Shown here: positions 5,097-12,783 of the stretch, piece after piece
How positions within the stretch are numbered: position 1 is the first letter of the stretch
How the letters are laid out: every line of letters starts with the position of its first letter
NCBI GenBank assembly: GCA_050261415.1
Contig: JBLNDG010000238.1
Span: 1-15,433 of the forward strand
From: JBLNDG01 sp050261415
Lineage (GTDB): Bacteria; Bacillota; Clostridia; Lutisporales; Lutisporaceae
Direction: 5' to 3'
DNA length: 15,433 nucleotides
Position numbers and translations under genes: made by a program
The notes under the pieces: generated by a model
Database searches by the model: none
What the model was told of the DNA's origin: nothing
What the model saw: only the letters and a program-made list of their open reading frames with translations

Positions 5097-7316
5097 TTGG
5101 AATCAAAGTATGTAAGGCAGAATTATATAAATTTTGACAGGATATTGTTGAGATTCTTGCTGGCTGTATCTTTAAACGCATTAATAGCTTTACTTCTATC
5201 ATTTAGAGCAAGTAATGAAAAGAATTTAATTTTTCACGCCATAGCTGAGCTTACATGCGTGTTTATTGCAATATCTGCATTTGTAATCGTCTGGAGTACT
5301 CATGCAAGGGGCAATATCAGGGATCATCTAGTAGGCTATGGTTTCCTGGCAATTTCTATATTTGAACTCTTACATACCTTTTATATCCTGCCAATAGGTG
5401 CATATTCACAGAGTAACCGTGAAATTGCCTCAGAATTTTGCATTGCAAGCAAGGTTACAGAAGCTGTTGTATTATTCTCAGTTTCAATTCACGGTATGAA
5501 AATAAAAATAAACAGATGGGCAGGCTTGATCTTTGCCATGCTTTATTCTGCTCTGATAGCAGCATTTATTCTGGTAATCCCTGATACATTCCGCTCAATA
5601 TCTACTACAAGAATCTATACTAATGCGAAGATTACAATCGAATGCGGTGTTATTGCAATATTACTGGCAGGACTCTACAATTTCAGAAAAATAAACATTG
5701 AAGAGAAAGGTATGATTGATTACAAGTACGTTCTGTTATCCATACTTATTGCTATACCCACTGAGCTATTTCACATTATTTTTCAGCTGTTTCATCCTTT
5801 CACAAATGCTTTTGCACATGTACTTAAAGTCACATTCTATTATTTCCTGTTCAGGGGGGTAGTACTGAACGCTATTAATTATCCATATTATAAGCTTGAA
5901 GAGGTGTGGAGCCATAATGAAAGGATATTGAATTCGCTTCCTTTGGGAGTAGCTACCTTTGATGAAGGCAACCGGGTCAATTTTATAAATAAAAGAGCGG
6001 AAGAGCTTACCGGATACAGCAAGGAAAGCCTATACGGCCTTACTATTGAGGAATCAACCTATAAATTTATTGGGCTCGATATGGTGGCGGACAGTCCCTA
6101 CTCAAAGGTAGCAGAAGGTTTATGCCAAAATATTGATATTAATACTGAATACTACGATGTGAATAGTTCAAAAATAAAAATCTGCGTAAATTTAAGCAAG
6201 CTTGATAAAGGAATTTTGGTTATTTTTAATGACATAAAAAAGGAACAGGAGCTTGCGAATATAAAGCTCCAAACCAGAGCCATATTGGATGCTTTTGATC
6301 AGCCTGTATTTGTTTATGACAAAAGCGGAAAAATATCTGCTTATAACAACTATTTTAAAGAGATGCTGGAAATTGACGACTTGGATATTCAGGACTCAGA
6401 TATCAACATGCTGCATAATTTTCTTTCAATACTTTGTATAAACCGTGTATCCAAGGCTGCCGTAGCGGGCAAAAAATCCATTGAATATGAGGTAAGCTAT
6501 AAAACACACAGGGGTAACATTAAAGATGTATCAGTGAAGGTTTATAGTGTGCAAAACATTGATGAAGAATGTATCGGTTGGATAGGCATCGGCACTGATA
6601 TAGAAAAGGTGAGGGCTGAACAGCAGAGGATATTCCAGCAGGAGAAGCTGGCACTTATAGGCCAAATGGCTGCAGGCATAGTGCATGAAATAAAGAATCC
6701 CCTTGCTACAATTAAAGGTTTTAACCAAATTATTAAGTCTAAAGTACAGGATGAAAAAATAAAAAGCTATACCCAGACAGTTGAGGATGCAATTAATGAC
6801 GTAAGCAGAGTGGCTAATGAGTTTCTCAGCTTCGCAAAACCTAAACAAACTATAGTAAAGGAACTGTATATAAATTCGCTGATAGATTCTATGCAGCTTA
6901 TGATTTGCAGCCACACGTTCAGGCAGGGGATAAAGACGGGTTTCTTCCCTTCCGAGAAAGAAGCTCCTGTTGTCGCAGATGAAGGGCAAATAAAACAGGT
7001 AGTATTGAACCTGTGCGAAAATGCCATAGATGCGCTGAGTGGTGTTGAGAATCCGGTACTAAACATCTATACTGAATACAAAGCTTCTGCAAAAGAAATA
7101 TCTATCATCGTTGAGGATAATGGCAAGGGCATGTCGCCTGAAGTTGCCCGAAAGATAGGCTCCCCGTTTTTTACCACAAAAGAAAAAGGAACAGGACTCG
7201 GCCTTAATGTATGCTATCAGATAATAAATGCTCATAATGGCAGAATTGAAGTCAGAAGCGAACCGGAAAAAGGGACAAGATTCACAGTGGTGCTCCCGTG
7301 CAAAAAGCAAATATGA
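5097..7316 (+). CDS. MASE3-PAS-PAS sensor histidine kinase (orphan)
   Basis: A 739-residue membrane kinase. Domains in order: MASE3-type sensor with about eight membrane helices (residues about 15-258); PAS (about 270-385, GVATFDEGNRVNFINKRAEE); second PAS with PAC (about 392-510); HisKA (about 515-585) with phospho-acceptor H530 in VHEIKNPLATIKGF; HATPase_c (about 625-735) with N box E641-N642, G1 box DNGKG (674-678) and G2 box GTGLGL (698-703). All catalytic motifs are intact. No response regulator gene is beside it, so it is an orphan; the HEIKNPL-type H box and PAS arrangement resemble Kin-type sporulation kinases that feed phosphate to Spo0F or Spo0A, which is an inference. The start is TTG at 5097 with AGGGGG (5082-5087) 9 bases before; the nearby ATG at 5089 is in a frame that stops within nine codons. 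A strong terminator follows. Confidence 0.9.
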   Translation: MESKYVRQNYINFDRILLRFLLAVSLNALIALLLSFRASNEKNLIFHAIAELTCVFIAISAFVIVWSTHARGNIRDHLVGYGFLAISIFELLHTFYILPIGAYSQSNREIASEFCIASKVTEAVVLFSVSIHGMKIKINRWAGLIFAMLYSALIAAFILVIPDTFRSISTTRIYTNAKITIECGVIAILLAGLYNFRKINIEEKGMIDYKYVLLSILIAIPTELFHIIFQLFHPFTNAFAHVLKVTFYYFLFRGVVLNAINYPYYKLEEVWSHNERILNSLPLGVATFDEGNRVNFINKRAEELTGYSKESLYGLTIEESTYKFIGLDMVADSPYSKVAEGLCQNIDINTEYYDVNSSKIKICVNLSKLDKGILVIFNDIKKEQELANIKLQTRAILDAFDQPVFVYDKSGKISAYNNYFKEMLEIDDLDIQDSDINMLHNFLSILCINRVSKAAVAGKKSIEYEVSYKTHRGNIKDVSVKVYSVQNIDEECIGWIGIGTDIEKVRAEQQRIFQQEKLALIGQMAAGIVHEIKNPLATIKGFNQIIKSKVQDEKIKSYTQTVEDAINDVSRVANEFLSFAKPKQTIVKELYINSLIDSMQLMICSHTFRQGIKTGFFPSEKEAPVVADEGQIKQVVLNLCENAIDALSGVENPVLNIYTEYKASAKEISIIVEDNGKGMSPEVARKIGSPFFTTKEKGTGLGLNVCYQIINAHNGRIEVRSEPEKGTRFTVVLPCKKQI

Positions 7317-7349
7317 ATAAAAGGCTTCATTAAATTAATGAAGCCTTTT
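7317..7349 (+). terminator. Bidirectional terminator, kinase / AIM24 genes
   Basis: Stem AAAAGGCTTCAT (7319-7330) / ATGAAGCCTTTT (7338-7349) with A-run and T-run on the two sides, so it can stop transcription from either direction. It starts 2 bases after the kinase stop and is the only clear terminator between it and the converging AIM24 gene. Its first 12 bases, ATAAAAGGCTTC (7317-7328), are the same as the start of the repeated hairpin element at 8449 and 11288. Confidence 0.88.
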
Positions 7350-7471
7350 CTATAAAAATGAGGGGGAGGAATAAGAGTATTAGCGTAAATTACTTTCTTA
7401 CTGTAATTATATTAGATAACTATTTATAAAGATATAGTTTACGCCAAGTTGTTACAAATTGTTTACATTTA

Positions 7472-8311
7472 CTAATACTTATCCCCTAAATCGCCCAGTA
7501 TACTGCCGAGACCTCCGAGCAGGTTCCCGCTGCTTCTGTCTTCTGAGGATGGTTTTGCTGCATTTCTAAGAATAGTCCTTGCCAGGGATGTTATGTTCAT
7601 GCTCTGAAGGATTACTTTTCCATTCCCGGACAGTGTTGCAAGGAATAAGCCCTCGCCTCCCAAAAGGAGGTTTTTTGCTACCTGGCCTACACTCTTTCCT
7701 ACCCATTCGACGTTATAGTCGATATTTTTGTCAAAGCCTACCAGCGCACCGGTATCAATCTGAATTTTTCCGCCGAAGTCGGCCGGATTCAGCTCAATGA
7801 AGTTTCCGCAAGCACCTATGAAAACAGTTCCTTTATCACTGAACTTTTCAAGAATGAAGCCCTCACCGCCGAAGAACCCGGCACCTACTTTCTTAGTCAG
7901 GGCTATATCGAAATCCACTGTGTTTTCTGCAGCCAGGAATCCGTCTCTCTGCACGAAAAACTCACCATATTCTTCAATTTCCAAAGCCTTTATTTCACCT
8001 GGGATTGTCTGAGCGAAGGTTACCAAGCCGCTTTGGCCATGTGTAACATTGAATACCTGAAATGCTGCTGATTCGCCGGCAAGCTTCCTCTTACCCATGT
8101 TTATGGCTGTATCCATGAACTTGCCCATAAGCCCTCCGCTGCTCTTCTGTTCGAAATAACCTTTTTTGTCACTGACATTGAAAGAAGTATCAAACTGAAT
8201 ATTATCTGTCTTCCATAAGAATTTCCCTGCTTCACTGTACATAATTTGATCAGCTGCAAGCTCTACAACAATTTGCTGCATTGTATTACCCACAATTTTG
8301 TATTTGAGCAC
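7472..8311 (-). CDS. AIM24 / TIGR00266 family protein
   Basis: A 279-residue protein of the AIM24 (formerly DUF124) family, made of a double-layered beta structure (TRAP-like fold). Typical features are the N-terminal VVELAADQIMYSEAGKFLW region, the Gly-rich KKVGAGFFGGEGFILEKF run (about residues 140-158), and the late GGEGLFLATLSGNGKVILQS segment. The length is usual for bacterial members. No catalytic function is established for bacterial homologues; the fungal namesake is mitochondrial. The start is GTG (8309-8311) with GGAGG (8319-8323) 7 bases before. It stands alone, converges on the kinase gene and diverges from the nucleoside kinase gene. Confidence 0.9.
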   Translation of the reverse strand: MLKYKIVGNTMQQIVVELAADQIMYSEAGKFLWKTDNIQFDTSFNVSDKKGYFEQKSSGGLMGKFMDTAINMGKRKLAGESAAFQVFNVTHGQSGLVTFAQTIPGEIKALEIEEYGEFFVQRDGFLAAENTVDFDIALTKKVGAGFFGGEGFILEKFSDKGTVFIGACGNFIELNPADFGGKIQIDTGALVGFDKNIDYNVEWVGKSVGQVAKNLLLGGEGLFLATLSGNGKVILQSMNITSLARTILRNAAKPSSEDRSSGNLLGGLGSILGDLGDKY

Positions 8312-8448
8312 TTTTAACCCTCCTTTAATAAGCGCATCAAAAAGTTTGCGCTGTCCAATTAATATATTTCAAAGATATTATATTTAGTTATATCTATAAA
8401 TATATCTCTATTCTAGTGATAAAACTCAATTTCCGTTAAATGCATTTT

Positions 8449-8496
8449 ATAAAAGGCTTCCTTGGTCGTTAGGATGCTTCAATAGAAGTCTTTTTT
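8449..8496 (+). repeat. 48-bp repeated hairpin element, copy A
   Basis: Matches the reverse complement of 11241-11288 at 43 of 48 positions. As RNA from the plus strand it folds with an outer stem 8451-8460 / 8485-8494 (one G-U), an inner CUUG (8461-8464) / UAGG (8470-8473) helix with two G-U pairs, and an alternative local hairpin GCUUC-AAUA-GAAGU (8476-8489) that would compete with the outer stem; six U residues follow. It resembles a terminator but no gene lies upstream on this strand (the left neighbour points away), so it may end an unannotated small transcript or be a mobile/structured repeat. Confidence 0.8.
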
Positions 8497-8639
8497 ATAT
8501 TGAAGGATATTTTGATACTTACGGAGAAGATATTAGGTAATTTTTCGGAAAGCAGGTAATTTATGATGGCGCAAAGCCGAAGCTTCAATATTACATGGTG
8601 CAGCAACTGCTGCTATAGATGTAATTAGTGGTATCATGT

Positions 8640-8658
8640 TGCAATATTGCAGTATAAT
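8640..8658 (+). promoter_or_regulatory. Palindrome touching the -10 of the nucleoside kinase gene
   Basis: TGCAATATTGCA (8640-8651) is a perfect 12-bp palindrome ending one base before TATAAT (8653-8658). No convincing -35 box sits at 17 bases. The palindrome covers the spacer where a repressor could act; that role is inferred only. Confidence 0.4.
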
Positions 8659-8685
8659 AATAAATGACGATTGGAGGATTTGATT

Positions 8686-10350
8686 ATGCAAGAAAAGATA
8701 ATGCTGACATTCCCCGGCGGCCTTCAGAAGGAGTATTTCAAAGGTACAAAGCTTTTAGACATTGCCAAGGACTTTCAAAGAGATTTTAAATCTGACATAG
8801 TGGGTGCGATAGTTAATAATGAACTTAAAGAGCTATGGGTTGAAGCAAACAAGGATTGCTGCATGCAGTTTATTGACAGGACGACTGCATATGGAAGCAG
8901 GTTTTACTCCAGAAGCCTGGCCTTCATATTTATTATTGCAGCAAAGGAACTCTTTAAGGACTGCAGAGTGACTGTTGAACACTCTCTAAGCAAAGGGCTG
9001 TACTGCGAAGTGCACAAAAACGAGCCTCTGACCCAGGAGGAAATTGTAAAGATAGATAATAAAATGCGGGAACTTGTTAAAATGGATATTCCTTTTGAAA
9101 AGAGGAAAATACCGACGACTGAGGCTATTGAGCTCTTTACGAAGACCGGGTACCTGGATAAGGTAAGCCTCATGAAGTACAGGCAGAAGAAATATATCAA
9201 CGTATACAGCTGTTATGGCTACCATGATTATTTTTACGGTTATATGGTGCCCTCAACAGGTTACCTTAAGATATTTGAGTTGAAGTACAATGCTCCGGGA
9301 CTTATATTAAGGTTCCCTGAAAAGTCGGATCCCAACAGGCTTCCGGAGTTCCAGGAGCAAAACAAACTATTCAGCATATTCAGGGAGTTCGAGAGATGGG
9401 GAAAAATACTTGAGCTTGAGAATATAAGCCATTTGAATGATGCTGTAAAAAGCGGAAGGTTTAATGAAATAATGGCTGTTGCAGAAGGTTTGCATGAGAA
9501 GAAAATTGCGCAGATAGCCGATATGATAGCGCAATCGAAGGATAAGAAAAAATTGGTGCTTATTGCCGGACCGTCCTCATCCGGGAAAACCACCTTCGCT
9601 CAACGTTTATCTGTTCAGCTGAGAGTAAATGGCTTGAAGCCCGTGCCGATTTCCATTGACGACTTCTTTAAAAACCGTGAGGAGACACCGATAGGACCGG
9701 ATGGAGAATTTGATTTTGAGACAATAGATGCAATAGACATTCTAACCTTTAATAATGTAATAAAAGGCCTGATTGAAGGCAAAGAGGTTGAGATACCTGT
9801 TTTCAACTTCCATACCGGGATGCGTGAATGGCAGGGCAGGAAGCTTAAGATTACAGATGATAATATACTTGTAGTTGAGGGTATCCATGGCCTTAACGAA
9901 AAGCTTACCCAATATATACCCAAAGAACAAAAGTTCAAGATATATATAAGTGCCCTGACTCATTTAAGCATAGATGACCATAACCGTATACCTACGTCTG
10001 ACCTGAGGCTTATAAGAAGAATAGTAAGAGATTTTCAATTCCGTTCCGCAGATGCCCTTTCAACAATCAAAAGATGGGACTCAGTAAGGCGCGGTGAGGA
10101 TACGTACATTTATCCCTACCAGGAGGAAGCTGATGTTATGTTCAATTCTTCACTGGTATATGAGCTCTCGGTATTGAAGAAGGTAGCCCTTCCTCAGCTT
10201 GAAAAAATTGACAATAGCGTACAGGAATATATTGAAGCAAAAAGACTTACCAAGTTTTTGCATTATTTCCTGGAGGCTGGGGTCAGTGAGATACCGACCA
10301 CTTCAATTCTCAGGGAATTCATAGGTAAGAGCTTCTTTTTCAAACAATAA
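8686..10350 (+). CDS. TGS-domain nucleoside (uridine) kinase-like protein
   Basis: A 554-residue cytosolic fusion. An N-terminal TGS-like domain (about 1-60, LTFPGGLQKEYFKGTKLLDIA) is followed by a threonyl-tRNA-synthetase second-additional-domain-like region (about 60-250) and a C-terminal P-loop kinase of the phosphoribulokinase/uridine kinase family. Walker A is GPSSSGKT (295-302), followed by SIDDFF, FDFETIDAID and VVEGIHGL, typical of uridine/cytidine kinases. The same fusion is common in Clostridia, usually annotated as nucleoside kinase or phosphoribulokinase/uridine kinase; nucleoside phosphorylation for pyrimidine salvage is likely, while the job of the tRNA-synthetase-like half is unknown. 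A TTG at 8671 would add 5 residues, but GGAGG (8673-8677) stands 8 bases before ATG 8686. It is a single-gene unit with a strong terminator. Confidence 0.88.
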   Translation: MQEKIMLTFPGGLQKEYFKGTKLLDIAKDFQRDFKSDIVGAIVNNELKELWVEANKDCCMQFIDRTTAYGSRFYSRSLAFIFIIAAKELFKDCRVTVEHSLSKGLYCEVHKNEPLTQEEIVKIDNKMRELVKMDIPFEKRKIPTTEAIELFTKTGYLDKVSLMKYRQKKYINVYSCYGYHDYFYGYMVPSTGYLKIFELKYNAPGLILRFPEKSDPNRLPEFQEQNKLFSIFREFERWGKILELENISHLNDAVKSGRFNEIMAVAEGLHEKKIAQIADMIAQSKDKKKLVLIAGPSSSGKTTFAQRLSVQLRVNGLKPVPISIDDFFKNREETPIGPDGEFDFETIDAIDILTFNNVIKGLIEGKEVEIPVFNFHTGMREWQGRKLKITDDNILVVEGIHGLNEKLTQYIPKEQKFKIYISALTHLSIDDHNRIPTSDLRLIRRIVRDFQFRSADALSTIKRWDSVRRGEDTYIYPYQEEADVMFNSSLVYELSVLKKVALPQLEKIDNSVQEYIEAKRLTKFLHYFLEAGVSEIPTTSILREFIGKSFFFKQ

Positions 10351-10360
10351 AAACGTTTAA

Positions 10361-10398
10361 AAAAGCTGCATATTATATGCGGCTTTTCACTTTTTTTC
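10361..10398 (+). terminator. Intrinsic terminator after the nucleoside kinase
   Basis: Twelve-base stem AAAAGCTGCATA (10361-10372) / TATGCGGCTTTT (10376-10387) with one T-G wobble and a TTA loop, followed by CACTTTTTTT. It begins 10 bases after the stop codon. Confidence 0.9.
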
Positions 10399-10495
10399 TA
10401 TGGTATATGAGTAAAAATGTTTTTTAATATATTTAATAATTCAGCGAAAAATATTAATGCAAAACCAAAATATAAATTATGGAGGATACTAAGCT

Positions 10496-11215
10496 ATGAG
10501 AAGAAAAACTTATGTTGTATTAGCCTTGGTATTGGTTTTTGCATTGATATTCGTTGGCTGCACCGTCAGAAGACCAATGTCGCCGGTTCAACCAAGACAG
10601 AATACTACAGGATTATATAATAACCGCACCGGTGTAGGGGCTAACACAGGATACGGCACCAACCGATATGGCACCAATACAGGATATGGACCAAACTACG
10701 GATACGCAACAAACTACGGATACGGGCCTAATGCAGGGTATGGACCAAACAGCGGGTTCGGAACCAACACAGGTTATTATGGAACAAACACAGGAATTGG
10801 AACTAACTACGGTTATGGCACAAACTATGGAACCGGGGGAACAAATAACTCTCCCAACTATAATCTAAACGGGATTGGGCCGATAACGACTCAAGCTGAC
10901 AATATTGCAAGAGCAGTTGAAACGGTACCCGGAGTTAACAATGCAACTGTTGTAATATCAGGGAATACTGCATATGTAGGGGTTGATCTGAACAAAGGCA
11001 CTCCAACGGCCAATGTTTCTACTATAAAAAGCCAGTGCGCTCAGAGAGTAAGGTCGACAAATCCTGATATCGGCACTGTTTATGTAAGCACAGATCCTGA
11101 TTTTCTTACCAGGATACGAAGAGTCTCTGATGCAGTAAGGGCCGGAAGGCCGGTCAGCGGTTTCAGAACAGAACTTACAGATTTAGTAAGAAGATTGACC
11201 CCGGAAAGACGATAG
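10496..11215 (+). CDS. YhcN/YlaJ-type spore lipoprotein with GYGTN repeats
   Basis: A 239-residue lipoprotein. The signal peptide (1-21) ends in a lipobox FVG-C with Cys22 as the lipidated residue. A low-complexity region of Gly, Tyr, Asn and Thr (about 46-118) follows, built from short units such as TGYGTN and YGYGPN. The C-terminal domain (about 130-239) matches the YhcN/YlaJ sporulation lipoprotein family: ADNIARAVETVPGVNNATVV, then NTAYVGVDLNK, then YVSTDPDFLTRIRRV. Family members sit in the inner spore membrane or coat region and are made in the forespore; that location is inferred here. The repeat region is longer than the short linker usual in the family. GGAGG (10481-10485) lies 10 bases before the ATG. 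No sigma-G promoter could be identified with confidence. Confidence 0.87.
   Translation: MRRKTYVVLALVLVFALIFVGCTVRRPMSPVQPRQNTTGLYNNRTGVGANTGYGTNRYGTNTGYGPNYGYATNYGYGPNAGYGPNSGFGTNTGYYGTNTGIGTNYGYGTNYGTGGTNNSPNYNLNGIGPITTQADNIARAVETVPGVNNATVVISGNTAYVGVDLNKGTPTANVSTIKSQCAQRVRSTNPDIGTVYVSTDPDFLTRIRRVSDAVRAGRPVSGFRTELTDLVRRLTPERR
10634..10846 (+). repeat. In-frame degenerate repeats in the lipoprotein gene
   Basis: About a dozen imperfect units of 15-21 bases (for example ACAGGATATGGACCAAAC and ACAGGATACGGCACCAAC) encode the Gly-Tyr-Gly-Thr/Pro-Asn units of residues about 47-117. All changes keep the reading frame. Such runs can gain or lose units by slippage. They also create a spurious open frame at 10668-10868. 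Confidence 0.85.
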
Positions 11216-11240
11216 TCGGCCAGACCGGGCTCACAGAAAT

Positions 11241-11288
11241 AAAAAAGGCTTCTATTGAAGCATCTTGACAAACAAGGAAGCCTTTTAT
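11241..11288 (-). repeat. 48-bp repeated hairpin element, copy B
   Basis: Inverted copy of the element at 8449-8496, with 43/48 identical bases. On the minus strand the outer stem GGCUUC/GAAGCC and the inner CUUG/CAAG helix are fully Watson-Crick, ending in six U. On the plus strand it still forms a hairpin 26 bases after the lipoprotein stop, ending in CCTTTTATG, so it may serve as that gene's terminator. No minus-strand gene runs into it. Confidence 0.8.
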
Positions 11289-11347
11289 GAAACTCGCTCA
11301 CGGGGCAAGGCAAATCAATGTGGAAAAAATGCCCCTGCTCGTTATAA

Positions 11348-11386
11348 AATAGCGTTCCGCTCTTTTGCGGGGCGTTATTTTTTTCA
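11348..11386 (+). terminator. Hairpin with T-run before the EamA pseudogene
   Basis: Thirteen-base stem 11348-11360 (AATAGCGTTCCGC) with 11367-11379 (GCGGGGCGTTATT), three G-T wobbles, loop TCTTTT, followed by seven T. It lies 130 bases after the lipoprotein stop and 86 bases before the transporter remnant. A further GGGGCA/TGCCCC pairing (around 11299-11336) stands just upstream. It is either a second terminator of the lipoprotein transcript or a leader attenuator of the transporter. Confidence 0.7.
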
Positions 11387-11471
11387 TCAAATATGTTATT
11401 ATAATGTTGTTTGGATTTTATTGGTTTAAAACTCGGGAAGTATGAAATAATACTTGTAAGGGCGGGATAAT

Positions 11472-12337
11472 TTGAAAAAAGAGATAAAAGGTGGAATACT
11501 GGTAATAATTGCTGCATTCTTCTGAGGTATTTCGGGAACAGTAGCAAAAATGCTGTTCAATAACAGCATAGATCCCCCTCAGACTGGTTAATATGAGGCT
11601 AAATCTTTCATTTTTAATATTATTCATATATTTTAGCTTAGCAAAAAGAAGTATCATAAAAGCAAAGAAAAGTGACTTCAAATATTTTGCCATCCTCGGC
11701 ATATTTGGAATAACAGGGGTGCAAAGTACATATTACTACACAGTATCCAAGCTGAATGTTTCAATGGCCATATTCCTTCAATTTCTGGCACCTGTCATTG
11801 TAGCAGTTTATTGTATATTATTTGAAAAGGAAAAGCCTGGGGCTTCTAAACTTATTGCTTTGCTTATGGCGATGGCAGGAAGTTTTTTCATTATTTTCGG
11901 CATGGATGACTCAAAGGTGCCGATTAATATGGGTGGACTGATTAGCGGTTTTGCATCGGCGATATTCAGCACCTTTTACTGCATATACAGCAAAAAGTGC
12001 ACCGGCCGCTATAATTCGTGGACCTTGCTTGTATATTGCCTGGGTTTTGGCTCACTTTTCTATTGGTTCATATCGCCTCCGTGGATAGTTTGGAGGGGGC
12101 TCAGTATCGTTGAACTAGCGTTTGTATTATATATCAGTTTTTGCCGCAATAATTCCCTTTGGGTTATACTTATGGGGCTTGAAATACCTGCTTCCAACAA
12201 CAGGAAGTATAATTTCAATGCTTGAGCCGGTTGTAGCATCGCTGTCTGCATATCTCATACTCGGAGAATCTATGAGCCTTGTGCAAATACTGGGAGGGGC
12301 CCTTGTTATAATAGCAGTTGCGATAATTCAAGCATAA
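11472..12337 (+). pseudogene. EamA-family (DMT) transporter, broken by three mutations
   Basis: Three frames together give a near-complete drug/metabolite transporter of about 288 residues with ten membrane helices in two EamA halves. Piece 1 starts at TTG 11472. Codon 18 is TGA (11523-11525) in AAFF*GIS, where EamA proteins have the conserved Trp (TGG). Next, a run of five C (11574-11578) shifts the frame; with four C the text reads on as D-P-L-R-L-V-N-M-R-L. Piece 2 runs from there to about 12130, where one extra base (somewhere in 12123-12142) shifts the frame again. Piece 3 (YYISVFAAIIPFGLYLWGL onward, then LEPVVASLSAYLILGE) continues to TAA at 12335-12337. The rest is well preserved, so inactivation looks recent; sequence error would need three independent mistakes in one gene. 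Confidence 0.9.
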
Positions 12338-12397
12338 AATAATGATAAGGATATTGAAGAAACCGGATTGTCAGCTTAGAGTAAGGAGGTAAGAAGT

Positions 12398-12769
12398 ATG
12401 AACTTTGGAAGTCCTTTCGACAATTTTATGTTTTCCACAGTCCCCTTCTTTGTTTTCATAGTATTTGCAATTGTAATTATGGTTTTTGTCACTTCATTTG
12501 TAAAGGGGATTGGCCAATACTTCAAGAACAGCAGCGAACCCAGGGAGAGTGTGCCTGCCCGCCTGATAAGCAAGCGTACGCATACTTGGGGCGGCCATGG
12601 CAATATGGGTGCACATACCAGTTATTATGTTACCTTCGAATTTGAAAACGGGGACAGGTTGGAGTTCCCGGTAAATACTGATTTTTTCGGAGTTCATGCA
12701 GAAGGGGATTTGGGGATCATGACTCATCAGGGTACCAGATTTTTAGGCTTTGAACGAGAACGCATATAA
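12398..12769 (+). CDS. DUF2500 family membrane protein
   Basis: A 123-residue protein with one N-terminal membrane helix (about residues 15-36, VPFFVFIVFAIVIMVFVTSF) and a small C-terminal beta domain with the DUF2500 pattern: ARLISKRTHTWGGHG, then TSYYVTFEFENGDRLEFPV, then AEGDLGIMTHQGTRFLGFER. The usual length for the family is 110-130 residues. The function is unknown. Start ATG 12398 follows a strong AAGGAGGT. The methyltransferase gene begins 14 bases after its stop, with its ribosome site overlapping the TAA, so the two are surely co-transcribed. A promoter of its own was not identified. Confidence 0.88.
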   Translation: MNFGSPFDNFMFSTVPFFVFIVFAIVIMVFVTSFVKGIGQYFKNSSEPRESVPARLISKRTHTWGGHGNMGAHTSYYVTFEFENGDRLEFPVNTDFFGVHAEGDLGIMTHQGTRFLGFERERI

Positions 12770-12783
12770 AGGGGAAAAATCGA

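Larger units (their letters stand above)
8312..8685. other. Divergent intergenic region with hairpins
   Basis: 374 bases without a protein gene. Beyond the AIM24 ribosome site it has a small inverted repeat GCGCA/TGCGC (8332-8336 and 8347-8351) in the AIM24 leader, a minus-strand TATAAT at 8382-8377, the 48-bp repeated hairpin element (8449-8496), an inverted repeat CTTCAATA/TATTGAAG (8478-8485, 8498-8505), GCAGCA/TGCTGC around two bases (near 8600), a palindrome (8640-8651) and a plus-strand TATAAT (8653-8658) before the kinase gene. Confidence 0.6.

Noticed and set aside
7383..7444. Inverted repeat GCGTAAA/TTTACGC between the kinase and AIM24 genes
   Set aside because: Seven-base arms about 50 bases apart in AT-rich DNA can easily arise by chance, and no T-run or regulatory context supports it.
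10634..10846. CRISPR-like or tandem-repeat array
   Set aside because: The repeats are in-frame coding units of 15-21 bases without unique spacers, inside a lipoprotein gene.
10668..10868. Plus-strand ORF rich in Gln, Thr, Met and Asp inside the lipoprotein gene
   Set aside because: It is the lipoprotein repeat region read in another frame; the repeats keep all frames open. No ribosome site.
11295..11386. Possible riboswitch before the EamA pseudogene
   Set aside because: The GGGGCA/TGCCCC pairing and the following terminator hairpin look leader-like, but I could not match the conserved core of any riboswitch class (guanidine, preQ1, c-di-GMP, fluoride). Kept only as a terminator.
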